Shown: piece by piece, positions 1 to 10,190 of the stretch
How the letters are laid out: each line of letters opens with the position of its first letter
Numbering within the stretch: the stretch's first letter is position 1
NCBI GenBank assembly: GCA_903813345.2
Contig: CAIIXF020000012.1
Location: 10,646,932-10,710,931 of the forward strand
Direction of reading: 5' to 3'
DNA: 64,000 nucleotides
Source: Owenia fusiformis
Lineage: Eukaryota > Annelida > Polychaeta > Sabellida > Oweniidae
Notes under the pieces: generated by a model
Seen by the model: only the letters and a program-made list of their open reading frames with translations
The model's database searches: none
Told to the model about the DNA's origin: nothing
Program-made: the position numbers and the translations under genes

Positions 1-172
1 TGAATTCGAATTCTGAATAACGACATCTCCATATATGGGACAGAATATCGATCTTGCATTCCGGGAGCTAATCCTTCTTGTTAACTTTGAACTTGACAAA
101 AGTATGTATTTTAAGTTGTATGACAAAAGAGATGACCTTGGTTTTCCATATAAACAATATATTTTATTTATT

Positions 173-178
173 TCAGGC
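173..178 (+). promoter_or_regulatory. Probable 3' splice site of a 5' UTR intron
   Basis: A pyrimidine-rich stretch ends in tttcag about 180 bp before the SLC46 ATG. It fits the acceptor of a leader intron whose first exon lies outside the window. Inference from position and consensus only. Confidence 0.35.
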
Positions 179-355
179 GTAATCATCACATGATCGATAG
201 TTCAAAAGCGAACATCCAAAGAAGCAAAGTCTTAAAACTTGAGTAAGCAAACGAAACAAATAAATAGCCGTCAAGGAGTACAATCGATCATCTTCTTGCA
301 CAGCTAATTGCGAGGTCTCCGTCCCCATCAACATTAGTTATCGAAGGAAACGTTA

Positions 356-1804
356 ATGAAGTTAAATTTTTCTTCAATAACAAGTGGATGTAGTCCTTCC
401 CTCGTAGCGGGTTTTATTTTCTTTATTTATAAGGTCGGCCAGTCGATATTAGAACCGTGCGTCCGGGTCTACATTTACGACTGCGTTTGTTTAGAAGATA
501 TTGCATTTAATGCCAGCATCTGTAACGACCTAAAGAACTTCCCAATGCTAGGGGAAGAGGTGGAAGTCATCACAGCCAAGTACACAATGATCTATCGCCT
601 GCTTCTGAATTTACCCGCTATTGGACTGGGGTTATTTTGCGGAGCTTGGTCGGACAAAGTTGGTCGGAAGCTACCTGTAATGATTCCATGTTTCGGGGTG
701 ATGATTGGTGGGCTGTCATACATGATTTCAACATTCAACTTAATCCCTTCAATCATACTTGTATTGTTCGGCTCGGCAGTGATAGGAATGTTTGGGAAAA
801 GTGCGGTCATTACGATGGCAATCCACAGCTATGTTATTGATGTGAGCGAAAAGGAAGATCGTACTAAAGTGCTGAGCAGGCTCTTGGCAATGAACTTCTT
901 TGGAGTATGCATAGGGTCCGTCGTTACCGGGGTACTGATTGATGCTGTCGAATTTAGCCACATATTTTTAGCTGTCATATTGATAGATTTGTTAGTTATT
1001 GTGATGACCGCTCTTTGTATGAAGGAAACTGTATTTGATGGGCAGGGCGAAAGACCAAAACTTAACTGTCGCATTTTTAGTATCTCACATATCAGGGATT
1101 CTGTTTATGTCCTCTTTGACACGAGATCACATCACCTTCGAACGTATTTGTTGGTTTTATTCGTGACAATTTTACTCCAACAGACAGCAAAAGCTGGTGA
1201 ACAGGACATTACTTTGTTATACGTCGAACATAAGCCATTTTATTGGGACAAAGCTTGGTATGGATACCTTCTTGCCGTTGATTTTGCGACCTTTGGAATC
1301 TACTTGTTTTTCGTTCTACCTTTTCTAACAAACGCGCTCAAATTGAATGATGCTACACTTATAATGATAGGGATTGTATTCAAAATATTGAGATTAGTTC
1401 TTATGGCATTCGGTACAAAATCATGGATCATCTATTTAGCATTTGTGCTTGGTTCACCATGCGCTATGATAGTGTCAGGAGCCAAATCCATGATAAGTAA
1501 AATAGTCTCAGAAAAAGAAATTGGAAAAGTATTTTCCTTGATAGCATGTGGCGAAACTCTATCTAATCTTATAGGATCATTTTCATTCAATAGCGTATAC
1601 ATAGGGACTTTTACAATATTTTCTGGAACTACTTTTCTTATAGACGCTGGGTTGTTTCTTTTTCTTCTTTTAGGTATATTTCTTTTGCATCGAGATATGC
1701 GTCTGATGTCACATCACCATCTACTCGATGAAGAACCTATCAACAGTCCTAACGACTTCCCAAACTACGGGACTGCTATCGTGCCCGATAATCGGACAAA
1801 GTGA
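356..1804 (+). CDS. SLC46-family (PCFT-like) MFS transporter, single coding exon
   Basis: A 482-codon intact frame encodes a polytopic membrane protein of the major facilitator superfamily. Residues 96-105 (GAWSDKVGRK) form the MFS motif A loop between helices 2 and 3. The preceding loop is Cys-containing and has a possible N-glycosylation site (NAS near residue 52), as in SLC46 proteins. About eleven to twelve hydrophobic segments follow, with a helix 4-5 region of the form VIDVSEKEDRTKVLSRL that resembles SLC46A1-A3. Length matches the family (about 450-480 aa). Members move folates or related organic anions with protons, or act in lysosomes; the substrate here cannot be read from sequence. 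The start is the first ATG of the frame. A tttcag acceptor at 173-178 suggests a 5' UTR intron ends upstream. No neighbouring gene is functionally linked. Confidence 0.85.
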   Translation: MKLNFSSITSGCSPSLVAGFIFFIYKVGQSILEPCVRVYIYDCVCLEDIAFNASICNDLKNFPMLGEEVEVITAKYTMIYRLLLNLPAIGLGLFCGAWSDKVGRKLPVMIPCFGVMIGGLSYMISTFNLIPSIILVLFGSAVIGMFGKSAVITMAIHSYVIDVSEKEDRTKVLSRLLAMNFFGVCIGSVVTGVLIDAVEFSHIFLAVILIDLLVIVMTALCMKETVFDGQGERPKLNCRIFSISHIRDSVYVLFDTRSHHLRTYLLVLFVTILLQQTAKAGEQDITLLYVEHKPFYWDKAWYGYLLAVDFATFGIYLFFVLPFLTNALKLNDATLIMIGIVFKILRLVLMAFGTKSWIIYLAFVLGSPCAMIVSGAKSMISKIVSEKEIGKVFSLIACGETLSNLIGSFSFNSVYIGTFTIFSGTTFLIDAGLFLFLLLGIFLLHRDMRLMSHHHLLDEEPINSPNDFPNYGTAIVPDNRTK

Positions 1805-3200
1805 ACGGTGAGGGGGCGGGGGGGGGGGGGGTAGGCGACTTCTGCCACGATTAAAATTCAGCAAAACTGAAAGATTTATTTTTTCAAGAGAAAGTTTAGA
1901 ATTATGAAATTGTATGTGACAAATTGTGCAAAACTATGTTTTGTTGCACAAAAACTAATTGAAATAGCTGAATGGATTGCGACTTCAACTTGATATTAAG
2001 AAGTATTCACTTGCTCAATGCCTTCGATGACAATTTCTATGCTTAAACACCATCCTCAGTCTAAGAAAATGAATGGAAAATGTTCGAAAGTATGAACAAA
2101 ATAATAATGATATACTTACATGTACCTTGTCTGTTTACAAAAGTAAAACTTGGTGAAACTTGGATTATGAGGACGATAATATTCATTTTCACTGGAACAG
2201 CTACTCCCCGTGTATAGTTTATTATATATTGAGGATCTTTTCATTTGAAATCTTAATAATAGATGGGAATTAAGAGACAATACCCGGGAATCGACACTAC
2301 ATGCAAAATTCCGCCTCATTATCTATGATCAGTATAATCTGTTTCAGTACCTGCATGTCAGTGGCTGGGCGGAGGTTCGAATAGTAATTATAATGGCTTG
2401 AATTATTGAATAAATAGGCGCACGGTATGGTGAAATATGTTAAGGTCGTTTAGGACTTTTGAACTGATAGGCTTCTATGATTTGGGATCTATCAAAAAGG
2501 CGCAACTTTCACTTTCCTCACTCTAATTTAACAGCCATAGACACAGGCTGGTATTGAAAGATTTGTCCGCTGTGATGGAGCATGCTATTTTTCATAAAAA
2601 CACTAAAAATACTTCACGAATTATTTTTTAACTCATATGTTTCGTTATATCAAAGAAAATTACTTACTCCATGAATTGGATATATCGTTAGTGGGCAACC
2701 TTCACTTCGGTTTGAAGTCCAATAACGCTTGGAGTAAAAGCTATTGAAAACTCTAAAATGTAACATTTGTTTTTTAACTTTTTAATGGCATGATAAAGTG
2801 ACACGATAATATTAACATATGTTTCCAGCATAACCCTGGATGTATTAATGAGATATAGATGTATAGGGTCTTTTATTTTTTTTATAAAAAATTACGTTTT
2901 CATTTTTTTGTCCGCTGTGACGGTCTACATTTGCAAGGTCACTGGTTAAACAGTTGTCATGGTGATGAATGGACTTTTCACATTGGATTTGATGATACGG
3001 TGTGTGAAATATCAATAACCCATGCAAGGTCACTAGTTAAACAGTTGTCATGACTTATTTGACACCCTGTAATTTATAGATGGCATGCTAATTCAAGTAA
3101 GCCGAAACAAAAATGAGACGAAATACAAACAGTACATGTACACGTTACAATTCAATGCAATACAATACAGTATGTATAAATACATTCATATTATACGAAA
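1805..3200. other. Gene-free stretch downstream of SLC46
   Basis: No supportable coding exon. It contains a poly-G run at about 1812-1831, a likely ATTAAA-type polyadenylation signal near 1850, and a direct repeat of gcaaggtcact.gttaaaca at about 2933 and 3025 (spacing about 92 bp). Confidence 0.5.
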
Positions 3201-3254
3201 CGTTTGTATATCTTAGATTGCGTTTGGCTTAGTTCAATGGTACTTCTGCACTCG

Positions 3255-3660
3255 ATTACGCCAGTTACAGTAACAAAATGTCGGATGCTCGAAAGTACGA
3301 TTTTCTTTTTTCCTTATTTCACGCTTTGTAGGCAGAATTCCCACATTTGTATCACAAATGTGTGTCAGTCACGAAAGTCTACATGTTTGTGAACAAATAG
3401 TTCAGAAGACAGCAGAATCGTTGACTTAATACCGCACTTTTGTTACGTAAACGGAACGGGCTAGTGCAGATCTTAACCGTTTTTGAAGTTTGACGATTAT
3501 GTTGTCTTCTTAACTGTTTGTTCGTAAACATGTATATTTTCTTAGACATATGATACCGACACACGTTTGCGATAAAAACGTCGTGGAAATTCTGCCTACA
3601 ACGCGTGAAATAAAAAATAATAAAAATTGCACCTTCGAGGTTCGTGGAGTAACAGTGTAG
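3255..3660. repeat. Imperfect palindrome (foldback MITE-like)
   Basis: The two halves are inverted, diverged copies about a centre near 3450. Left-arm blocks include acgctttgtaggcagaattcc and ttgtgaacaaatagttcagaagac; right-arm counterparts are gtcttcttaactgtttgttcgtaaac and ggaattctgcctacaacgcgt-like sequence. No coding capacity. The short frames inside are by-products of the symmetry. Confidence 0.6.
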
Positions 3661-3689
3661 CTAATAAACATGTTTTTTCTTTGAAATAG

Positions 3690-3830
3690 TAAAAACAAAT
3701 AGGTGGCCTCTTATATATAGATTCTCCTCTGCAATTTTACTTTCGAAAAAATTAATATGCCTTAAATTATAGGAGGCCATAGGTTTACTGCACATAAAAG
3801 TAATTCACCCGAAACGTCCTGCGTGTACAA
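3690..3830. repeat. Dispersed palindromic repeat, copy 1
   Basis: Carries gtggcctcttata near its left and aggaggccataggtttactgcacat near its right, an inverted pair around a short AT-rich core. Related copies lie at about 5515-5660, 6190-6400 and, in opposite orientation, 58080-58330. Confidence 0.5.
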
Positions 3831-4217
3831 TATGAATGTATTTTTTGTATCTGTATTTCTTTTGATTGCTCATATTTTAGGTTTGAATGACGGATCGGAT
3901 AGAGAAAGTAAGATTGACTGTAATAGCCTATGGCAAACTAAATAATATGGGACGGTCTTTGTCCATAATCAATAAACAGAAAAAATGTAAGATAATGTTT
4001 CGATGCAAATATATTTCATGATTGTACCAGTTACAATTTCTTTTTTTTCTTATATTATTCAAATTAGAGCTTCCATTGTGCATATTCAAAGATCTGTATA
4101 TTTTAGTATATAATGGTGTCTGCTAATGTCAATTATCTTTATAATTACGGTTACCAAAGTCAAGAGTTGGAGTAAAATGTTATTATTCAAGTGGTTATAG
4201 CAAAATGGAGTCCATGG

Positions 4218-4223
4218 TTTATT
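4218..4223 (-). terminator. AATAAA polyadenylation signal overlapping the stop codon
   Basis: The last codons on the minus strand read AAA TAA within GGAAATAAACC, so a canonical AATAAA overlaps the stop. Whether this copy is used is unknown. Confidence 0.35.
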
Positions 4224-6671
4224 TCCAGGATGGGACGTCTTCACACATTCCGTTCATTGGGTTGAATTTCTTTTCTCCCCACGATTGGTTACATGTTTCC
4301 TCCTTCATTGTGTATGACGGCACACACTCATAATAGCTTTTCTCGTCATTGGGATTTGCCAGATACTCAGTTTCCAGTGTCATCTCTGGGCATGATGGTG
4401 AGCTACCGCCATTCCTTTTCTGATGCAGTTCCATATATCTCTTCAGTAGCATTCTCATCTCAGCCAATTCGGAGTCATCTTTCAATTTCTCCAGTTCTGA
4501 ATAAGATAGATAAAAAAATATCAGTACGACCAGGCCCGTACCCAGGATTTGCCAAGGGGAGTTCACTTTTTGAACATTTCCAGGGGGTTAACTTTTTGAA
4601 AATTTCCAGGGGGTTCACTTTTGACAATTTTGGTCAAAAAATGGCCAAAATTACTTAAAATGTGCTCAGAATGATGAAAAACTGCATGATTTTGCGAGAA
4701 TTTTCGCTCGAACCCCCCCCCCTAGCTACGGGCCTGGCTACACTATGAATTAAGGTGATTGTTCAATAAAGCACCTTTGAAATATAATTAAGGCATGTGT
4801 GTATTTGCTTGCTTTTTTCAGGGAAGTGTCATTACATTGTCTTCTTTTAGTATTTAACCTGGTAAAAAATCACTGGTAACTCCAGGAAATACTAATATTT
4901 TAGGAAACAGGTCGCCCTTATAATTCATTCTAAAAGTTTCTCAACAGCACTAGATTGCTTACAATTCATCTCTGATTCACGTATTACAAGATGCAACACA
5001 GCACAAAGATGTTTTTCAGAAGAAAATAAGAAAGTACATTAATAATCTTCATACTTAATTTTGTACGAGAAAATAACATTTGCAGGTTACGCTAAAGCAA
5101 TATTTTCAGAAATGATTTTTTGAACATGTGCCTTTATTGACTTCTATGTCAACAACCTTAAGGTTGTTGTGTATGTTAGGAATGTTCATCCTCAAAAGAG
5201 TCACATGTTATTTTTTACATATTTCTTTTATAAAATGTATAAAAACGAGAAAAACCAATGACAGTGGGTCACTGGATTTTCTTGTTTTTATACATTTAAT
5301 AAAATAAATATTCTTCACACACATTTCTATCTACATTAGTTTAGTATTCTTTGTGCAAAACTGATAGATGTAGACAATGTGGGTAATGCCGAGTTCATAT
5401 TTGAAAAATAACGTGTGATTATATTGAGGATTGCATCACTTTTCCGAACACGATATAGAACAACCTTAAAATAAGCAATCAAAAGAACGCAGTATAATGA
5501 AGAGATATATTCATATTTTAGATGCTAAACATTTGTATATTTTGGATTACTTGTTGTTTTGATAGCTAGCAAATATGTGGCCTCATGTAGTTATATGCTT
5601 TTCAAACATGTTATTTTAAAATATTAGCATGACGGAGACCACGTGTTTACTGCAATATATTGACTCGCAATATTCCATTTTTTAAATTTCAATCAAACAT
5701 ATGTACACGGCATGTGACCTGGACACCCAACCAAGCGGGACACCAAGCGGGACACCCCCGCAAGCGGTTGTAAAATAGTCAATGTACAATGTACATGTAG
5801 TTTCAGTAGTATAAACATATTATTCATTTAACATTTCAGGTTAGCAACGCCTATATATATACCATAAACATAAATGGTTCACTCCGAAAACAGAAATCTT
5901 AAGGTCTCGGGGTAATTATCAGAAATTTACACCAAACAAGAAATGAAAAAACCATGTGGATTTTTGAACTAAGATAACAGAGTTCTGCTTTAGCCTTCAA
6001 TCAGTTTTACTACTCCGATATTTTATTTACATGACCAGGATCACAATGGTCATGGTCAAAATGGCCCTTACCATGCTGAAATATCCTTTTTAGCCCTTTG
6101 AAAATGCACAGTAAAATTTTAAATGTTTGGAACTACTTTGAATTTAAAACATAAGCAATCAAGGGACCATATTGAAGCAGTATATGTAAAAATAGAAACA
6201 TTTATACATGTCCTAACTTTTGTATATTTTAGTTTGTTTTGTAGTTGAGCTATCATATCTGTGCCCTCTTATATTTTGTCACTTCTGCCATGTTATTTTC
6301 GGAAAAATTAACATGGCTGAAACTCCCTAAATAACCAAAGGACACAGCTTTACTGCACATTATACATTACTATCTTAAATGTACAAAAGTTAGGACAAGT
6401 ACATATGTTTCTATTTTTTATATAGTGTTGCAATATAGTATAGTTCTAAACATTTGAAATTTTACTGTATACATTTTCCATATCCATATAATATGATATT
6501 GCATTTACCAAATAATATTGTCCTTTTTGATGCCTCGCACCAAAGATTGAAATTTGTAACTAGTTATAAGTCTGAATGTAGGCTGTTTTATAATTTTTTC
6601 TTACCATTAATGCGTGATGCCTCAGCGAGGTATAACACAGCAACCAAACACACTGCAATAGCGACCTTCAT
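4219..6671 (-). CDS. Small secreted protein with one chitin-binding-type-2-like (CBM14) domain, two exons
   Basis: Exon 1 is 6671-6605: ATG, a hydrophobic signal peptide (starts MKVAIAVCLVAVLYLAEA), then a gtaaga donor in phase 1. Exon 2 is 4496-4219, after a ttattcag acceptor; g+aa restores codon GAA. The total is 345 nt, 114 aa. After the signal peptide comes a charged, probably helical segment (ELEKLKDDSELAEMRMLLKR), then a Cys domain with YLANP, YYEC, KEETC and GMC that resembles peritrophin-A/CBM14 modules. It has four cysteines rather than the usual six. Chitin or another polysaccharide is the expected ligand by family; binding here is inference. A CAGGCCCGTA-type MITE ends 35 bp upstream of the exon 2 acceptor. 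The module resembles those of the 28-37 kb genes. Confidence 0.78.
4531..4736. mobile_element. MITE with CAGGCCCGTA.CCAGG termini, copy 1
   Basis: It starts caggcccgtacccaggattt and ends ctagctacgggcctg, inverted termini that also bound the element at 20988-21175. It is 206 bp, non-coding, and sits in intron 1 of the minus-strand CBM14-like gene. The interior has three degenerate copies of a tttttgaaaatttccaggggg-like stretch and a poly-C run near 4713. Confidence 0.75.
5515..5660. repeat. Dispersed palindromic repeat, copy 2
   Basis: Contains aatatgtggcctcatg and its inverted partner gacggagaccacgtgtttactgca around an AT-rich loop. Same family as 3690-3830. Confidence 0.5.
6190..6400. repeat. 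Dispersed palindromic repeat, copy 3
   Basis: Inverted halves include tgccatgttattttc / gaaaaattaacatggc, and an outer pair acatgtcctaacttttgtat / tacaaaagttaggacaagt. It lies inside intron 1 of the CBM14-like gene, 200 bp downstream (minus strand) of exon 1. Confidence 0.6.
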
Positions 6672-6746
6672 GGCTGGACCCTGGGAGTTAGTATGCAAAC
6701 ACGACTAGCTGAATCGAAAATGCGCAAACCCGACGCGCACACCTGG

Positions 6747-6754
6747 TTATAAGG
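6747..6754 (-). promoter_or_regulatory. TATA-like box upstream of the CBM14-like gene
   Basis: Minus-strand CCTTATAA lies about 76 bp upstream of the ATG at 6671, a suitable distance for a short 5' UTR. Confidence 0.4.
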
Positions 6755-6899
6755 CCAGTGATCAGGGGACTCTAAAGGGGGTACACGATGAGGTGGTAAC
6801 AGGTTTGGTCAAGGAATGTGAATCATGATATGAAAATTTAAGCTGCGTTTTAGAATGCCCGCGGCGCAAGTCAATTGCGTAATATTTATTTGCGTTATC

Positions 6900-8220
6900 T
6901 CTCCGGGTATCACGAAAAAGATCAATAGGCCTTGCGGAGGGAATAACATGGCCACATTTTTTCAAGACAAACATCTCATCCAATCACACTAACACAACAT
7001 AATTTCGCTGTGACAATCTTGACAATCACACTCGTGCTGCCTTGTCGCTGATGCACCACAGGAGTTCCATTGCAATAAACCAAGGCGAGTTGCAAAATAA
7101 TTATGTGAGTGTACTGTATGTGCACTTGGATGAGCTGTTTTTGTTGAAAACATGTGACCATGTAACTTGCATCTCTGGGCTTATTGTTCTCTTTAGTGAT
7201 ACCCGGGAGAACTCTTAAATATAGTATTACACAACTGACTTGCGCCACGTGCATTTCAAAAACGCAGCATAAGTCATAGACAACATGTCTATCAAATCTA
7301 TTCAAGCGCTGGCGCAATGTTTCTAAATGCGGTTTAAAAGCACCATCTTAATTGTTTTTACGATATTTAACTCATGACAGGAGACAAATTAACAAAAATA
7401 TGAATGTAAAGGCACCTCGTTTGGAGCCCCGTTTACTTCACTGGCGAAATGCGATTATACGGTTCAGTTGAACCCGACACAGTAAGAGGTCCTGGTATTA
7501 ATTAATTTTTTAAAACTAAGTACATTGTAAAATACCCATTGTGATTCACGGGTCGTTTGTTTTGAGCCATGTACACTCCGGAATGAACACACGAGGGCCA
7601 TCGCTCAGCCGATTGAGTATTTTGTTCAAAACTTAATACAATTTTGAACAAAATACTCAATCCACCGGGCGCCGGTCGATAAATTGGGCAAATGTGACTC
7701 AGGCAATAGCAACGGAAACCTTTAGAATCACAATGGGTCAAAAAGTTAATAAAGAAAATCCCAATATAAGAAAATCCCAATCACCGGGTCTCAACGAATT
7801 ACCCACCCACCGTGCCTTTGCAACAGGGTGCAAAGACCATAATTATATGGGTGTAGTTAACGCATGATCTCTAGGTTAAAAAGTATGATTAGTTTCAGCC
7901 AGTATGGGGTTGGATGTTGTTCATGCACGAACCAATGTTTTTGATAAGGCCATTAATACTTGAATTGTAAAAATCATCGTTCGTTGACTAGTGCTAATCT
8001 TCATTTTTGGTGTCCAATAACATATGTACATTTGTAGTTGGAATGAATTTCACGTTCAACTGAATTTGACTTAATGTTTGTATGTGTATGGGTGGTATTT
8101 TGGGTGGGATAGGGGGGGGGGCGGTATGTGAAAGCGTGAAACTATGTTTATGTTAAAATTTTCAAGGAATCATATGAGCTAAGGTACTTATCTGAAACAA
8201 TAATAGAACACAATTGTAGT
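6900..8220. other. Gene-free stretch with one foldback element
   Basis: No supportable exon on either strand; the short open frames lack homology-like composition or coherent splice sites. The only clear structure is the nested hairpin at about 7535-7740. A poly-G run is at about 8113-8122. Confidence 0.4.
7535..7740. repeat. Nested inverted repeat with a perfect inner hairpin
   Basis: The outer arms are cccattgtgattcacgg (about 7537) and gaatcacaatgggtca (about 7726). Inside, gattgagtattttgttcaaa (about 7611) is exactly mirrored by tttgaacaaaatactcaatc (about 7643) with a loop of about 12 bp. It is non-coding and probably a small foldback MITE. Confidence 0.65.
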
Positions 8221-8285
8221 TATGAGTAATAACCATTTTAAAGGATTTAAATACTTGTTTTGTAATATGTATTGGTATTTTTCAA

Positions 8286-8612
8286 TACCAGGTGGCCAAT
8301 TCGGGAAAGACATTATAACATGGCAGGGTATTAGAATTTCCTTAAAATTCATCAGTTTTAGAGGTGCAATTTGTATTACCCTTTTGTATCTGATATGTCC
8401 AGCAAAAGAAAATATTATCTCTTCAATAAAGGAAAAGATATTTTCACTTTTTTGCTTTTACAGCATTTGGGTTATGGGGAATCTCCCTGACCTATAAGTC
8501 ACATTTTCCAAAAAGCACCAGATGGCTAATTCGCGGCAGACAACATGTACATAATTACGGTATTAGAAAGTTTCCTTTAACTCGAATATTCATCAGTCTA
8601 GAGGTATAAATT
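8286..8612. repeat. Diverged direct duplication (two about 90-bp copies)
   Basis: accaggtggccaattcgg...gcaggtattagaa...tcatcagttttagaggt (8288-8368) recurs as accagatggctaattcgc...cggtattagaa...tcatcagtctagaggt (8516-8605). No coding role seen. Confidence 0.5.
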
Positions 8613-9253
8613 AAATTTTCAAAGTTGATCAACATTTTTTAAAATCATATTTCTAGATGTAATTGAACATGTAGATTCCAAACATGATATTACTTGAATT
8701 TCTGATGACGAAAATTAAGATTATTTCTACTTGAATCTAGTCTATTGACGGCCGCAAGACTGTGTACCCCCCTCACTCACAACAGGTGAAGAACACAGGG
8801 GGGGGGGGGTACATAGTTTTGGAGCAAGACTAGGCGAAGTATTCAAAATATAAACTGAGATTATACAACTCAAAAGGCCTAGAATTTGATTTTAGAGATC
8901 TTCTGGATCGCCAAAATTCATTATATCATATAGCAACGCATGAGAAATGGTAACATTGCTAACGATGATTATGGTCGAAAAGACAAAACTAATACATGTG
9001 GTCTAGATGTAATAAAATGGTACATTATTTAAAAATCTAAGCCAATGCAAGCAAATATTCCGAAAACAAATAAAAGGGGTTGGAACAAGGACCAAATAGA
9101 AAAAGAAATCTTCGTGACTGACAATATAACATCATTCGCGATCGTTGTTCCACTTGTTCCGGTTCCGATGCAGGATAACGCAGGTTGGAAATGCCAGTAC
9201 TTCGTTCTTTATGAGTCACAGCATAGGGACATAAATGAAAAAGAAATAACAAA

Positions 9254-9465
9254 GATGATGTGAACGCACCGAAAACCCAGTACATGTTGAAAAGTCGATC
9301 GATGAAAAATTCAATTTACTTTTAAAACGTGCTGTTACATATGAACCTCGGGCCTCCTAGACTTCCAATGATGATGATGTGAGCGCACCAAAATCCCAGA
9401 ACATGTTGAAAAGTTGATCGATGAAAAATACAATTTACTTTTAAAACACATGCTGTGCCACATCA
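9254..9465. repeat. Tandem duplication, period about 119 bp
   Basis: gatgatgtgaacgcacc followed by cagtacatgttgaaaagtcg (from 9254) repeats as gatgatgtgagcgcacc and cagaacatgttgaaaagttg (from 9373). The copies share about 90 bp. Confidence 0.65.
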
Positions 9466-9469
9466 CATA

Positions 9470-10190
9470 CATGGTGGGCCAATAAAAATTGGAACATTTT
9501 TCTTTTTATTCAGTTTTCTTTATTTTTGCTGTTCAATCCATGAAAATTCAGATTATGGTAAAATGATTATTTGTGAAAGTCTTAAAGATAAAAATATGTA
9601 TATATGATTATTTTTGGCTTGTCATGGTCTTGATCTGTATTCTGCGTGTGTCATGAAAAATTTCCAAATCAGGTGGGCGAAGGACATGTTAGGGAAACCC
9701 TTGCGTTAATTAAAAAAAATGGAACATTTTTCCATCAATTGTAACTTTTCTTTTAGTCATGTATTATCTCCAATACTTCAGGAAATTGAAAAACAATTCA
9801 TTGTCAACAGCTTGTACAAATATGAATATACAAGCTCAACATTTAATAACTGAACATGTTCTCCACCCACCTTCTAGAGATAACTACATATGTTTTAATT
9901 GATGGAAATTGTGTTTAGACCATTTGAAGGGCATATATTGTATGGTATGAAATACTGTATTTTCAGCAATGATGTCTCAAGCAGAGAAAAATTTGGAAAT
10001 TTTTCATGACGCACAAAGTATACAGATCATGACCATGACAAACCAAAAATAATCATACACACATATTTGTATCTTTAACATTTTCACAAATAATCATTTT
10101 ACCATTATATGAATTTTTGTGAACTGAAGTGCAATGATAAAGAAAATTGAATAAAATGAAAAATGTTCCAATTTTTATTGGCCCACCCTG
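9470..10190. mobile_element. Non-autonomous mariner-type element, 721 bp, long TIRs
   Basis: The termini are catggtgggccaataaaaat and its inverse attggcccaccctg, with arms that match for about 190 bp. TA dinucleotides flank both ends (9468-9469 and 10191-10192), the expected Tc1/mariner target duplication. No transposase frame is present. Confidence 0.75.
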
